64,000 bases of DNA from Streptosporangium brasiliense (GCF_030811595.1 NZ_JAUSRB010000002.1:124001-188000); one strand, 5' to 3'. Counted from the stretch's first letter, positions 23,148-32,814 are shown. A program made the numbers and translations. The notes: generated by a model not told the origin, from the sequence alone.

Positions 23148-24896
23148 CTACCGGTGCCCGCTCACCACCAGGGCACTGCCGCCGCCCCTGCGGGTGGGCT
23201 CGGCGACGGCCTGGAGCCTCCCGTGGCGGAGGAACTCGACGGCGGTGGCCGCGCCGATCTCGGGATTCAGCACGAGGCTGTGTCCCCTGGCGGCGAGCTC
23301 GGCGCCGTAGCGGTCGATGAATCCCTGCTCGGCCTGGGTCTGGGCGGTGTTGCGCTGGGTGGCCCGGGGGGCGGCCAGCGCGTCCGGCAGCGACATGCCG
23401 AGGTCCCACCGGTTGACCAGGATCTGCAGCACGGTGGTGATGATCGTGGAGCCGCCCGGCGAGCCCAGCGCGAGCAGCGGCCGGTCCCCGGCCAGGACGA
23501 TCGTCGGGGCCATCGAGGAGCGGGGGCGCTTGCCGGGCCCGGGCAGGTTGGGGTCGCCCGGGGCCGGGCCGAAGGTGAAGTCGGTCAGCTCGTTGTTGAG
23601 CAGGAAGCCCCGGCCGGGGACGACGATGCCGTTGCCGCCGGTGGACTCGATGGTGATGTTGTAGGCGACCACGCCGCCCCAGCGGTCGGTCACGACCAGG
23701 TGGGTGGTCTCCGGTCCCTCGGCGGGCGTCTGCGCGGACTGCGCCGGGGTCGCGGCCGCGCACGGCCCGTAGGCGCCGTCGGGCTCTCCCGCCGGGGCCG
23801 GATGGGCCATCGCCCGCTCGCCGACCAGGCAGGCGCGCTCCTTGGCGAACCCGTCGGACAGCAGCTCCTTCAGCGGCACGCCCGGGATGTCGCCGACATA
23901 CTTGCCACGGTCGGCGAACGACAGCCGCGAAGCCTCCAGATACTCGTGCACGCCGACCTCGGGGAGGGCCTCCAGGATGTTGAGCGCCTCACCGACCGTC
24001 GAGCCGCCCGAGGACGGGGGCGCCATACCGTACACGTCCATGCCCTTGTAGGTCATCTTCGTGGGCGGCCGTTCGAGCGCCCGGTAGGCCCGCAGGTCCG
24101 ACAGCTCCATCAGGCCGGGCCGCACGTTGCGGGTGGCGCCGGGCGTGACCGGCGGCCGCTTCACCGTGGCCACGATCTCCGAGCCGAGCCGCCCGCCGTA
24201 CAGCCAGCCGCCGCCCTCCTTGCCGAGCCGGCGGTAGGTGTCGGCGAGCTCGGGGTTGCGGAAGGTGGTGCCGACCGCCGGCGGGGCGCCGCCGGGGAGG
24301 TAGAGCTTGGCGGTGGAGGTGAAGTCCTTGAACCGGGCCGCGTTGGCGGCGGTCTGGTCGTGGAAGGTCTGGTCGACGGTGAACCCCTCGGAGGCGACCC
24401 TGATCGCGGGCCGGAGCGCCTGCCCGAGCGAGAGCGTGCCGAAACGGCGCAGGGCCAGCTCCCACTGGGCCACGCTGCCCGGCACCCCCGCCGACAGCCC
24501 GCTGGTGACCGCCTCGTCGAACGCGACGCCCTCCAGGGAGGAGGCGGTCATCGCCTGGGGCGCCGTCTCCCGGCCGTCGATCGTGTGGACCTTCCTGTGC
24601 CGGGCGTCGTAGTAGAGGAGGAACCCGCCCCCGGCCAGCCCGGCCGAGTAGGGTTCGGTCACGCCCAGCGTGGCCGCCGCCGCGACCGCCGCGTCGACCG
24701 CGTTGCCGCCCCGGCGCAGCACCTCCAGCGCGGCCTTGCTCGCGTCCAGGTCGACGGTCGAGACCGCTCCGCCGTATCCCTCGGCGACGGGCTCCTTCTT
24801 CACCGGCGGCGGAGACGCCGCCACCGGCTGCGCGTACAGGATGGAACCACCGGCCAGGATCCCGGCGAGCGGCACGGCTAAGCGACGAGCGATCAT
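23148..24896 (-). CDS. ggt: Gamma-glutamyltransferase (secreted precursor)
   Basis: 582-aa N-terminal-nucleophile hydrolase that removes or transfers gamma-glutamyl groups from glutathione-type compounds. A signal peptide (MIARRLAVPLAGILAGGSIL, cleavage near ASPPP) directs export. The large subunit has GGNAVDAAVAAAATLGVTEPYSAG and the DGRETAP block; the small subunit begins at the self-cleavage nucleophile Thr in PETTHLVVTD. NPGKRPRS-like PGKRPRSSMAPTI and GSPGGSTIITT follow. The family is secure. Actinomycetes mostly use mycothiol, so external glutathione or poly-gamma-glutamate may be the substrate. The ATG has GGGAGG upstream. Confidence 0.93.
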   Translation of the reverse strand: MIARRLAVPLAGILAGGSILYAQPVAASPPPVKKEPVAEGYGGAVSTVDLDASKAALEVLRRGGNAVDAAVAAAATLGVTEPYSAGLAGGGFLLYYDARHRKVHTIDGRETAPQAMTASSLEGVAFDEAVTSGLSAGVPGSVAQWELALRRFGTLSLGQALRPAIRVASEGFTVDQTFHDQTAANAARFKDFTSTAKLYLPGGAPPAVGTTFRNPELADTYRRLGKEGGGWLYGGRLGSEIVATVKRPPVTPGATRNVRPGLMELSDLRAYRALERPPTKMTYKGMDVYGMAPPSSGGSTVGEALNILEALPEVGVHEYLEASRLSFADRGKYVGDIPGVPLKELLSDGFAKERACLVGERAMAHPAPAGEPDGAYGPCAAATPAQSAQTPAEGPETTHLVVTDRWGGVVAYNITIESTGGNGIVVPGRGFLLNNELTDFTFGPAPGDPNLPGPGKRPRSSMAPTIVLAGDRPLLALGSPGGSTIITTVLQILVNRWDLGMSLPDALAAPRATQRNTAQTQAEQGFIDRYGAELAARGHSLVLNPEIGAATAVEFLRHGRLQAVAEPTRRGGGSALVVSGHR

Positions 24897-24909
24897 GATG
24901 GCCTCCCAC

Positions 24910-24922
24910 AGACAGCTTGTCT
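24910..24922. promoter_or_regulatory. Short palindrome upstream of ggt
   Basis: AGACA-GCT-TGTCT, perfect 5-bp arms, 14 nt before the ggt start codon. Too short for confidence; a possible operator. Confidence 0.3.
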
Positions 24923-25013
24923 CAGCTCGCCTGCCCTGTCAGCCCCTCCGATACCACCGGTGACGTAGTGCCCGCTGCCCCGCAGGGCGGATGTGCCGCT
25001 CAGCGGGCGGACA

Positions 25014-25019
25014 TAGGGT
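25014..25019 (+). promoter_or_regulatory. -10 box for a leaderless start of the NarL-type kinase
   Basis: TAGGGT, 7 nt before the GTG at 25027. No ribosome site is seen. Confidence 0.45.
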
Positions 25020-25026
25020 TCTGGAC

Positions 25027-26148
25027 GTGCGTGCCAAACTCCGCTGGGTCGACCCGATGCTCCCGCTGTTCATGGCGGTCCTTCAGGTCACGACGACCTG
25101 GGGCGCCCAGTGGAACCAGCCCGACCGCGTCCAGGTGGACGCGGTCGGCGTCGCGCTGCTGGTGGCCGGGCCGCTCGCGCTGGCCGTACGGCGCCACCAC
25201 CCGGTGCTCACCCTGATCGCCACCCTGGCCGTGACCTTCGTGTTCATCGCCCGGGGCCACGCCTACGGCCCGATCTTCTTCAGCCCGGTCATCGCGTTCT
25301 ACAACGCCGTCGTCCTCGGCCACCGGCGCGTCGTCTGGGCGTTCTCGGCCGCGGCCTACGTGTTCTTCGTCGTCTACACGACCTGGCTGGCCCCCGTCCC
25401 CAGCCCCGGCCTGTGGCACATGTTCGCGATAGCGGCGGTCATCGGGGTCATCCTGGCGCTGGGCGAGTTCGTCCGGGCCAGGAGGGAGCGGCTGGCCGAG
25501 CACGAGCGGGTGGTGCAGGAGGAGGCCCGGCGGCAGGCCAGCGACGAGCGGCTGACCATGGCCCAGGAGCTGCACGACGTGCTCGCGCACAACATCTCCC
25601 TCATCCATGTCCAGGCCTCCACCGCGCTGCACCTGATCGACGACCAGCCCGAGCAGGCCCGCACCGCGCTCACCACGATCAAACAGGCCTCCAAGGACGT
25701 GCTGACCGAGATGCGCTCGGTGCTCAGCGTGCTCCGCGACGGCGCGCCCCGCTCCCCCACGGCCGGGATGGAACGGCTGGAGGAGCTCATCGAGCGCAGC
25801 GGGCTGCCGGTCACCCGGCGGGTCACCGGCCAGGTCAGGGCGTTGCCGCCGGGAGTGGACCGGGCCGGCTACCGCATCGTCCAGGAGGCGCTGACCAACG
25901 TCACGCGGCACGCGCCGGGCTCCACGGCCGCCGTCCTGCTGGAGTACGGCCCCCGCGAACTGCTGATCCGGGTCACCGACTCCGGCGGCGGGCCCCCCGG
26001 AGAGAGTCTGGGCGGCGGGAACGGCATCCCCGGCATGCGGGAGCGGGCGGCCGCCCTCGGCGGCTCGCTGACCGCCGAGCGCCATGGACAGGGCTTCCGC
26101 GTCGAGGCGCGGCTGCCGATCCCGGAGATCCCGGAGGGACGGGAATGA
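25027..26148 (+). CDS. NarL-type sensor histidine kinase
   Basis: 373-aa kinase. About four to five membrane helices (about 8-150) are followed by a coiled linker and a HisKA_3 domain with ELHDVLAHNIS (phospho-acceptor His183). The HATPase domain has EALTNVTRHAPG (N box), TDSGGGPP and GGGNGIPGMRERAAALGG. GTG 25027 is preferred over upstream codons because of the TAGGGT box and the family-like start VRAKLRWVDP. The response regulator gene starts in an ATGA overlap, so the pair is translationally coupled. The stimulus is unknown; such kinases often respond to envelope stress. Confidence 0.92.
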   Translation: MRAKLRWVDPMLPLFMAVLQVTTTWGAQWNQPDRVQVDAVGVALLVAGPLALAVRRHHPVLTLIATLAVTFVFIARGHAYGPIFFSPVIAFYNAVVLGHRRVVWAFSAAAYVFFVVYTTWLAPVPSPGLWHMFAIAAVIGVILALGEFVRARRERLAEHERVVQEEARRQASDERLTMAQELHDVLAHNISLIHVQASTALHLIDDQPEQARTALTTIKQASKDVLTEMRSVLSVLRDGAPRSPTAGMERLEELIERSGLPVTRRVTGQVRALPPGVDRAGYRIVQEALTNVTRHAPGSTAAVLLEYGPRELLIRVTDSGGGPPGESLGGGNGIPGMRERAAALGGSLTAERHGQGFRVEARLPIPEIPEGRE

Positions 26149-26792
26149 TCAAGATCGTCCTCGCCGACGACCAGGCCCTGGTCAGGGCCGGGTTCCGGGC
26201 CCTGCTCGACGCGCAGCCGGGGATGACCGTGGTGGCCGAGGCCGCCGACGGCGCCCAGGCCGTACGGCTGGCCGCCGAGCACGAGCCCGACGTGGTGCTG
26301 ATGGACATCCGGATGCCGGGCATGGACGGCCTGACCGCCACCCGGGAGATGCCCCCGGGGCCGAAGATCATCATTCTGACGACCTTCGAGCTCGACGAAT
26401 ACCTCTTCGAGGCGCTCCGTAACGGCGCCAGCGGCTTCCTGGTCAAGGACACCGAGCCGGCCGAGCTGATCCAGGCCGTCCGCGTCGTCGCCGACGGCGA
26501 CGCCCTGCTCTCCCCCGGCGTCACGCGCCGCCTGATCTCCGAGTACGCCAGCCGCGCCAAGCGGCCCCACCCCTCCCAGGACCTGAACCTGCTCACCGAC
26601 CGCGAGCGGGAGGTCCTGACGCTGGTCGGCACGGGCATGACCAACGACGAGATCGCCGCGAAGCTCTTCATGAGCCCGGCCACCGCCAAGACCCACGTCA
26701 GCCGCACCATGATGAAACTGCACGCCCGTGACCGGGCCCAACTCGTCGTCATCGCCTACGAGTCAGGGCTGGTCCGCCCCGGCTGGGTCTGA
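26145..26792 (+). CDS. NarL/FixJ-family response regulator
   Basis: 215-aa partner of the preceding kinase. Receiver domain: DD at 8-9, phospho-acceptor Asp54 (VVLMDIRMPG) and Lys in FLVKDTEPAE. The LuxR-type HTH (about 148-210) reads LTDREREVLTLVGTGMTNDEIAAKLFMSPATAKTHV in part, with the recognition helix at ATAKTHVSRTM. The ATG overlaps the kinase stop (ATGA). It is a typical two-gene operon; the targets cannot be inferred. Confidence 0.94.
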   Translation: MIKIVLADDQALVRAGFRALLDAQPGMTVVAEAADGAQAVRLAAEHEPDVVLMDIRMPGMDGLTATREMPPGPKIIILTTFELDEYLFEALRNGASGFLVKDTEPAELIQAVRVVADGDALLSPGVTRRLISEYASRAKRPHPSQDLNLLTDREREVLTLVGTGMTNDEIAAKLFMSPATAKTHVSRTMMKLHARDRAQLVVIAYESGLVRPGWV

Positions 26793-26931
26793 CACGCCCG
26801 CGCCGCTCCGAGCGGACGCCGGCGCCGAGGGGCGGGGGCGGGCGGGCGCGCGAGGACAGGCAAGTCCGTGATTACGCTCCGCCATCGCGCCGTCACGTGT
26901 CACCCTGTGCATTGTCAACGAGGAGGACGAC

Positions 26932-28380
26932 ATGGGGTGGTGGCAGGGGGGCCGGCAGCCGCCTGATGACTCGCCACCCGCCCCCCGGCACGCCGGGCAC
27001 AGCGCCGACGGCGAGGCCGAGCTGCTGCTGGCCGCGCACGGCGGCGACGCGCAGGCCGCGCACCTGCTCGGCCGTCACTTCACACAGCGGGGCGACCGTT
27101 CGGCGGCGCGGCACTGGTGGGAGCGGGCGGCGGCCGGGGGCAACATGGACAGCGCCTACAACCTGGGCGTCTGGCACGAGAAGCACGGCAGCCTGGCGGA
27201 GGCCGTGAGGTGGTACGGACTGGCCGCGGCCACCGGCGACGCCGAGGCGGCGGCCAACCTGGCGACGCTCCTGCTCGAACAGCGCGGCGACGTGCCCGCC
27301 GCGCGGCGGTGGTTCGAGACGGCCGCCCGGGCGGGCTCCCGCCCGGCCGCCCGGCGGCTCGCGCTGATCTGCGAGGACGGCGGCGAGCCGGAGGCCGCCG
27401 TCGAGTGGCACCGGCGGGCCGCGCTGGCGGGCGACCTGGCCTCCGCGCATGACCTGGGACTGCTGGCCTACGCGTCCGGCCAGGACGACGAGACGCTGCG
27501 CTGGTGGGACCTCGCCGCCCGGGGCGGCCACGCCGACGCGGCCTACCACCTGGGGCTGTTCCTGCGGGCCAACCAGGATCCGGAGGGCGCCGAGGCGTTC
27601 TACCGGCTGGCCGCCGGGGCCGAGCACCCCGGGGCCGCCTCGCAGCTCGGCGGGATCGCGCTGTCCCGGGGGGACCTGCGCACCGCCCGCGCCTGGTTCG
27701 AGCGGGCCGCCCACGCCGGGCGGATCGACGACCAGCGGACCGCCGGGTTCGTGTGCGTGGAGCTGAGCGACCCACGGGCGGCCAGCCACTGGTTCGGCAG
27801 GGCGGCGGCCGGCGGGGATCCGGAGGCCGCCTTCAACTACGGCCTGCTGCTCATCGCCGAGCACGACGACCTGCGGGGCGGCCGGCACTGGTTCCGCCGG
27901 GCGGCGCTGGCCGGGCACCCCCGGGCGGCGGCCGAGCTCGCCTCGCTGCTGTCGGCGACCGGTGCCGCCGGTGAGGACGAGCGGTGGCTGGGTGAGGACG
28001 AGCGGTGGCTGTCGGACCCGCCGCCCCCGATCTGGGATCGGGCCGCCGAGCCCGAGCTCGTCGCCCGCGCGGAGCTGGCCGCCGCCGCGGCGGCCCGGAG
28101 CGGCTCCCCGCTGCGGGTCGGCGACCTGACAGAGATCCTCGGCACCTGGGACCTGGTCACCCGGCCGCTGCTCGACCACGCCGACGTCACGGCCTGGCTG
28201 ACCGGGCAGAGCGGCCTGCGTCCGGCGGCGGTCGAGCACCTGGCCTCGGTCCGGGCCGCGCTGCTGCGTCCCGGCAGCGCCCCCTGGCCGGCCGCCACCG
28301 AGGTCGAGCACGTCCTGGCCACCGCCCGTGACCTGCGGGCCCGGCTGGGGTCGCGGCCCCAGGCCCCGAGAGGGCGCTGA
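26932..28380 (+). CDS. Sel1-like/TPR repeat protein
   Basis: 482-aa soluble repeat protein with about nine Sel1-like units of the pattern A-x2-LG-x-G-D-x2-A-x2-W-x2-AA-x-GG, such as AARHWWERAAAGGNMDSAYNLG. Such solenoids bind partner proteins. A short in-frame tandem duplication GEDERWL-GEDERWL (about 27970-28011) lies before a C-terminal non-repeat domain of about 120 residues with no recognisable motif. The ATG at 26932 has GAGGAGG 5 nt upstream, an excellent site. Its role is unknown; it stands alone, bounded by strong hairpins downstream. Confidence 0.82.
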   Translation: MGWWQGGRQPPDDSPPAPRHAGHSADGEAELLLAAHGGDAQAAHLLGRHFTQRGDRSAARHWWERAAAGGNMDSAYNLGVWHEKHGSLAEAVRWYGLAAATGDAEAAANLATLLLEQRGDVPAARRWFETAARAGSRPAARRLALICEDGGEPEAAVEWHRRAALAGDLASAHDLGLLAYASGQDDETLRWWDLAARGGHADAAYHLGLFLRANQDPEGAEAFYRLAAGAEHPGAASQLGGIALSRGDLRTARAWFERAAHAGRIDDQRTAGFVCVELSDPRAASHWFGRAAAGGDPEAAFNYGLLLIAEHDDLRGGRHWFRRAALAGHPRAAAELASLLSATGAAGEDERWLGEDERWLSDPPPPIWDRAAEPELVARAELAAAAAARSGSPLRVGDLTEILGTWDLVTRPLLDHADVTAWLTGQSGLRPAAVEHLASVRAALLRPGSAPWPAATEVEHVLATARDLRARLGSRPQAPRGR

Positions 28381-28390
28381 GACCGCGGAC

Positions 28391-28422
28391 CGCGTGAGAG
28401 CGGGCCTGCCCGCTCTCACGCG
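28391..28422. terminator. Hairpin terminator after the Sel1 gene
   Basis: Perfect 15-bp inverted repeat CGCGTGAGAGCGGGC / GCCCGCTCTCACGCG with a 2-nt spacer (the real loop uses inner bases). Confidence 0.8.
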
Positions 28423-28440
28423 AGACGGCCGGGAAAGAAG

Positions 28441-28474
28441 CGACCCCATGACCACAAACGTGATCATGGGGTCG
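28441..28474. terminator. Hairpin terminator facing the ald gene
   Basis: Perfect 11-bp inverted repeat CGACCCCATGA / TCATGGGGTCG with a 12-nt loop, 45 bp before the end of ald on the minus strand. The two hairpins separate converging transcripts. Confidence 0.7.
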
Positions 28475-28518
28475 CCCGCCGACCGGGCGGAGGGCGGGAG
28501 TGAGCCCGCGGACCGGGT

Positions 28519-29634
28519 CTAGGCGGCGATGACCTGGGAGACCGGCACGTACGGCAGGTCGAGGGCGAGCGCGACCTGGTCGTTGGTGAGCTCACCCGCG
28601 TGGGTGTTGAGGCCCAGCGCGAGGGCGGGGTCCTGCTGGAGCGCCGACTTCCAGCCCAGGCCGGCCAGCTTGACCGCGTAGGGCAGCGTCGCGTTGGTCA
28701 GCGCGTAGGTGGAGGTGTTGGCCACCGAACCGGGCATGTTGGCCACGCAGTAGAAGATCGAGTTGTGGACCTGGTAGGTCGGTTCGGCGTGCGTGGTCGG
28801 CCGGGAGTCCTCGAAGCAGCCGCCCTGGTCGATGGCGATGTCGACGAGCACGGAGCCCGGCTTCATACGGGAGACCAGGTCGTTGGAGACGAGGGTCGGG
28901 GCCTTGGCGCCCGGGATCAGCACCGCGCCGATGACCAGGTCGGCCTCCAGGACCTCCTTCTCGATCGCGTAGGAGGTCGAGACGAGGGTCTTCAGACGGC
29001 CCTGGTAGATGGCGTCGATGGAGCGCAGGCGGTCGACGTTGAGGTCGAGGACCGTGACGTCGGCGCCCATGCCGACCGCGATCTGCGCCGCGTTGAGGCC
29101 GGAGACGCCGCCGCCGATGACGACGACCTTGGCCGGGGCCACGCCGGGCACGCCGCCGGGCAGCACGCCCCGGCCGCCGTTGAAGCGCATCAGGTTGTAG
29201 GCGCCGACCTGCGGGGCCAGGCGGCCCGCGACCTCCGACATCGGGGCCAGCAGCGGCAGGGTGTTGCCGACCTGGACGGTCTCGTAGGCGATGCCGGTGA
29301 TCTGCTGCTTGAGCAGGGCGTCGGCGCACTCGCGGCCGGCGGCCAGGTGCAGGTAGGTGAAGAGCACCTGCCCGGCGCGCATGCGGTGGTACTCCTCCGC
29401 GATCGGTTCCTTCACCTTGAGGATCATGTCGGCCTCGCCCCACACCTCGTCGGCGGTGTCGAGGATCTTGGCGCCGGCGAAGAGGTAGTCCTCGTCGGGG
29501 AGGTGGGAGCCGAGGCCAGCGCCACGCTGGACGTAGACGTCGTGGCCGTGACGGACCAGTTCGTGCACGCCTGCCGGGGTGGCGGCGACACGGTACTCGT
29601 GGTTCTTGACCTCGGCGGGCACGCCGATTTTCAT
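28519..29634 (-). CDS. ald: Alanine dehydrogenase
   Basis: 371-aa NAD-dependent enzyme interconverting L-alanine and pyruvate plus ammonia; the length is exactly that of the family. The start [20 protein letters not shown] is diagnostic. Substrate and catalytic blocks ILKVKEP and TYLHLA, the NAD fold [15 protein letters not shown] and [16 protein letters not shown] are all present. The ATG at 29634 has AAAGGA upstream. It lies after the class III aminotransferase on the same strand with a 106-bp gap. Together they could regenerate or consume the alanine/pyruvate pair used by the transaminase. Confidence 0.97.
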   Translation of the reverse strand: MKIGVPAEVKNHEYRVAATPAGVHELVRHGHDVYVQRGAGLGSHLPDEDYLFAGAKILDTADEVWGEADMILKVKEPIAEEYHRMRAGQVLFTYLHLAAGRECADALLKQQITGIAYETVQVGNTLPLLAPMSEVAGRLAPQVGAYNLMRFNGGRGVLPGGVPGVAPAKVVVIGGGVSGLNAAQIAVGMGADVTVLDLNVDRLRSIDAIYQGRLKTLVSTSYAIEKEVLEADLVIGAVLIPGAKAPTLVSNDLVSRMKPGSVLVDIAIDQGGCFEDSRPTTHAEPTYQVHNSIFYCVANMPGSVANTSTYALTNATLPYAVKLAGLGWKSALQQDPALALGLNTHAGELTNDQVALALDLPYVPVSQVIAA

Positions 29635-29740
29635 CAGGGTTCCTTTCGGAGTTTCAACGGGGTGGCGAAGCACGGGTCGAACGGGCTCGGGCATGGGCGG
29701 GCCGTGCACGGCTCCGGAGGGGCCGTGCACGGCGGCGCGC

Positions 29741-31135
29741 TCACAGCCGGGACCAGGCCTCCGTCAGCACGGAGCGGAGAATCGACTCGATCTCGTCGAA
29801 CTCCTTGGGGCCGCAGATCAGCGGCGGGGCGAGCTGGATCACGGGGTCCCCGCGGTCGTCGGCGCGGCAGTACAGGCCCGCGTCGTAGAGGGCCTTGGAC
29901 AGGAAGCCGCGCAGCAGACGCTCGGACTCGTCCGCGTTGAAGGTCTCCTTGGTCGCCTTGTCCTTGACGAGCTCGATGCCCCAGAAGAAGCCGGAGCCGC
30001 GCACGTCGCCGACGATCGGCAGGTCGCGGAGGCGCTCAAGGGTGGAGCGGAAGACCGGCTCGTTGCGGGTCACGTGGCCGAGCAGGTCCTCGCGCTCGAA
30101 CAGGTCGAGGTTGGCCAGGGCGACCGCGGCGGAGACGGGGTGGCCGCCGAAGGTGTAGCCGTGGGCGAACATCTCGGTGCCGTTGCTGAACGGCTCGAAC
30201 AGCCGGTCCGAGGCGATCATGGCGCCGATCGGCGAGTAACCGCTGGTCATGCCCTTGGCGCAGGTGATGATGTCGGGGACGTAGTCGAACTTCTGCCCGC
30301 CGAACATGGTGCCGAGGCGGCCGAAGGCGCAGATGACCTCGTCGGAGACGAGCAGGACGTCATACTCGTCGCAGATCTCGCGCAGGCGCTGGAAGTAACC
30401 GGGCGGCGGCGGGAAGCAGCCGCCGGCGTTCTGCACCGGCTCGACGAAGACGGCGGCCACGGTGTCCGGGCCCTCCATCTCGATGGCGCGGGCGACGCGC
30501 TCGGCGGCCCAGTAGCCGTACTCCTCCGGGGTCATGCCGGCGACGCCGGTGATCTCGTCGGCGCGGTAGTGGTTGGTGTTCGGCACCCGGACCGAACCCG
30601 GGACCAGCGGCTCGAACATCTGCTTGAAGGCCGGGATACCGGTGATCGACAGGGCGCCCTGCGGGGTGCCGTGATAGGCGATCTGGCGGCTGATGACCTT
30701 GTGCTTGAGCGGCTTGCCGGTCAGCTTGAAGTACTGCTTGGCGAGCTTCCACGCGCTCTCGACGGCTTCGCCGCCGCCGGTGGTGAAGAAGACCCGGTTG
30801 AGGTCTCCGGGGGTCTCGGCGGCCAGGCGCTGGGCCAGCTCGACGGCCTTCGGGTGCGCGTAGGACCAGAGCGGGAAGAACGCCAGCTCCTGGGCCTGCT
30901 TGGCGGCGGCCTCGGCCAGCTCGCTGCGGCCGTGCCCCGCCTGGACCACGAACAGTCCGGCGAGACCGTCAAGGTAGCGCTTGCCGTGCACGTCGTAGAT
31001 GTATGCGCCCTCACCACGCACGATCATCGGGACTTCGACGCTCCTGTCGGAGCTGTGCCGACTGAAGTGCATCCACAGGTTGTCCTGCGCGGCCCGCATG
31101 AGCGAGGCCACGTCGGTGTTTTCAGGGTGGGTCAT
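29741..31135 (-). CDS. Class III PLP-dependent aminotransferase (omega-transaminase type)
   Basis: 464-aa fold-type I transaminase. PLP-binding motifs: TGGGEAVESAWKLAK (phosphate cup), VFVEPVQNAGG, LVSDEVICAFGR (Asp to the pyridine N) and the Schiff-base Lys in IITCAKGMTSGYSPIGA. It is closest in style to beta-alanine/diamine:pyruvate transaminases, which make alanine that the adjacent Ald can deaminate. The ATG at 31135 follows GAGGGAAGATAGCC. A 22-bp palindrome sits 57-78 bp upstream, suggesting a dedicated regulator (none adjacent). The exact amino donor is not predictable. Confidence 0.92.
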   Translation of the reverse strand: MTHPENTDVASLMRAAQDNLWMHFSRHSSDRSVEVPMIVRGEGAYIYDVHGKRYLDGLAGLFVVQAGHGRSELAEAAAKQAQELAFFPLWSYAHPKAVELAQRLAAETPGDLNRVFFTTGGGEAVESAWKLAKQYFKLTGKPLKHKVISRQIAYHGTPQGALSITGIPAFKQMFEPLVPGSVRVPNTNHYRADEITGVAGMTPEEYGYWAAERVARAIEMEGPDTVAAVFVEPVQNAGGCFPPPPGYFQRLREICDEYDVLLVSDEVICAFGRLGTMFGGQKFDYVPDIITCAKGMTSGYSPIGAMIASDRLFEPFSNGTEMFAHGYTFGGHPVSAAVALANLDLFEREDLLGHVTRNEPVFRSTLERLRDLPIVGDVRGSGFFWGIELVKDKATKETFNADESERLLRGFLSKALYDAGLYCRADDRGDPVIQLAPPLICGPKEFDEIESILRSVLTEAWSRL

Positions 31136-31191
31136 GGCTATCTTCCCTCGGTGGTCTGAGCTCCCCACAGTCTGCATGCCCGGAGAACGTC

Positions 31192-31213
31192 TTGCCAAGT
31201 GAAAACGTGGCAA
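31192..31213. promoter_or_regulatory. 22-bp palindromic operator upstream of the aminotransferase gene
   Basis: Half-sites TTGCCA-n-GT and AC-n-TGGCAA separated by 4 bp (GAAA), with matching arms at 8 of 9 positions. It is located where a promoter of the minus-strand aminotransferase/ald unit is expected and may bind an Lrp/AsnC- or GntR-type regulator. Confidence 0.5.
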
Positions 31214-31415
31214 TAGAGTGCAAGAACTTCGGAATCCGCAAAACAGGTAGGTAACAACAACGAAATCCGCGACCAGACTTTGGGAGTGTCCGGATCTTGC
31301 GCCGCCCTCGACCCCACCCGGCGGGGCCGCGGTGTGCTGGAATCAGGGTGAAACACGGTCGCCCGCCGACTGTGATCAAATAGGACGACCACATATTGAG
31401 ATGCGAGGGAACGTC

Positions 31416-32762
31416 GTGACTCCTGACGAGATCGAGGGCGCCGTCGCCGCGGGCCTGCCCCAGGCGGTCGAAGACCTCAAGCGGCTCGTCGCCATCCCCT
31501 CGGTGGCCTTCCCCGGCCATCCGGAGGAGCCGGTGCGCGCGGCCGCCGCGGCGACCGAGGAGCTGCTGCGCAGCGCCGGCCTGCCGCACGTCCGGCAGAT
31601 CCCGGTGGAGGGGAGCTTCCCCGCCGTGTTCGCCGAGGCCCCGGCCCCGCCCGGCGCGCCGACCGTGCTGCTCTACGCGCACTACGACGTGCAGCCCGCG
31701 GGCGACCCCGCGCTGTGGCGCACGCCGGCCTTCGAGCCGACGGAGATCGACGGCGCCATCTACGGCCGCGGCGCCGCCGACGACAAGTCCGGCGTCATCT
31801 CCCACGTCGCCGCGCTCCGCGCCTTCCGGGGCGACTTCCCGGTGGGCATCAAGGTGATCATCGAGGGCCAGGAGGAATACGCCGGGGAGCGCCTGGAGAC
31901 CTTCGTCGAGCAGAACCCCGAGCTGCTCCGCGCCGACGCGATCATCGTCGCCGACTGCGGCAACCCGAGCGTGGGCGACCCGGCGGTGACCACCTCGCTG
32001 CGCGGCATGGGCGCCTTCACCATCGAGGTGCGCACCCTGAAGGATTCGCTGCACAGCGGCTCGTTCGGCGGCGCCGCCCCGGACGCCCTCGCGGCGCTGA
32101 TCCGGATGCTGGCCGCCCTCCACGACGACCACGGCGACATCCGCGTCCCCGGCCTGCCGCGCGGCACCTTCCTCGGCTCCGGCCCCTCGGAGGAGGAGTT
32201 CCGGGCCACCGCGGGCGTGCTCGACGGCGTCTCGCTGGTCGGCTCCGGCTCGCTGGCCGACCGGCTCTGGGCCTCCTACTCCGTCACGGTCACCGGCCTG
32301 GACGTGCCGACCGTCTCCGGCGCCATCAACGCGGTCCAGGCGGTCGCCCGCGCCCGGGTGACGGTGCGCGTGCCTCCGGCGGGCGACCCGAAGACGACCG
32401 TGGAGGCCGTGGTCGACTTCCTGCGGCAGGTCGCCCCGTGGGGCGTCGAGGTGCACGTCACCGACCACGTGCTGGGCTCCGGCTACCTCGCCGACTCCGG
32501 CGGCGCCGCCCGCGCCGCGCTGAACCGGGCGATGGAGCGCGCCTTCGGCCGCCCGCCGCGCGACGTCGGCGCCGGCGGCTCGATCCCGCTGGTCTCCACG
32601 CTCGTCAAGCAGTTCCCCGCCGCCTCGATCCTGCTGTTCGGCGCCGAGGACGACGACGCCTCGATCCACGCTCCCAACGAGCGGGTCAACGTCGAGGAAC
32701 TGCGCCGCACGGCCCTCGCCGAGGCGCTCTTCCTCCAGGAGTACGGCTCCGCGACGGTCTAG
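31416..32762 (+). CDS. M20-family metallopeptidase (dipeptidase type)
   Basis: 448-aa zinc peptidase of the M20 family. Metal and catalytic motifs in order: LYAHYDVQP (His and catalytic Asp), GRGAADDKSG (bridging Asp), EGQEEYAGE (catalytic Glu and metal Glu), ADCGNP (metal Asp), and the late His in DDDASIHAPNERV. The dimerisation-domain motif HSGSFGG is present. The GTG at 31416 has GAGGGA 5 nt upstream. It cleaves dipeptides or acylated amino acids; the precise substrate is unknown. It is divergent from the aminotransferase. Confidence 0.92.
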   Translation: MTPDEIEGAVAAGLPQAVEDLKRLVAIPSVAFPGHPEEPVRAAAAATEELLRSAGLPHVRQIPVEGSFPAVFAEAPAPPGAPTVLLYAHYDVQPAGDPALWRTPAFEPTEIDGAIYGRGAADDKSGVISHVAALRAFRGDFPVGIKVIIEGQEEYAGERLETFVEQNPELLRADAIIVADCGNPSVGDPAVTTSLRGMGAFTIEVRTLKDSLHSGSFGGAAPDALAALIRMLAALHDDHGDIRVPGLPRGTFLGSGPSEEEFRATAGVLDGVSLVGSGSLADRLWASYSVTVTGLDVPTVSGAINAVQAVARARVTVRVPPAGDPKTTVEAVVDFLRQVAPWGVEVHVTDHVLGSGYLADSGGAARAALNRAMERAFGRPPRDVGAGGSIPLVSTLVKQFPAASILLFGAEDDDASIHAPNERVNVEELRRTALAEALFLQEYGSATV

Positions 32763-32775
32763 CCAGGCGATCCGC

Positions 32776-32814
32776 AGGACCCGTCCCACCCGTCAAGACC
32801 GGGGGGCGGGTCCT
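32776..32814 (+). terminator. Terminator hairpin after the M20 gene
   Basis: AGGACCCGTCCC / GGGGCGGGTCCT, 11 of 12 bp paired with one G-T, a 15-nt loop, then TTCC, 13 nt after the stop. The rest of the spacer to 33087 holds only the operator at 33051-33070. Confidence 0.75.
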
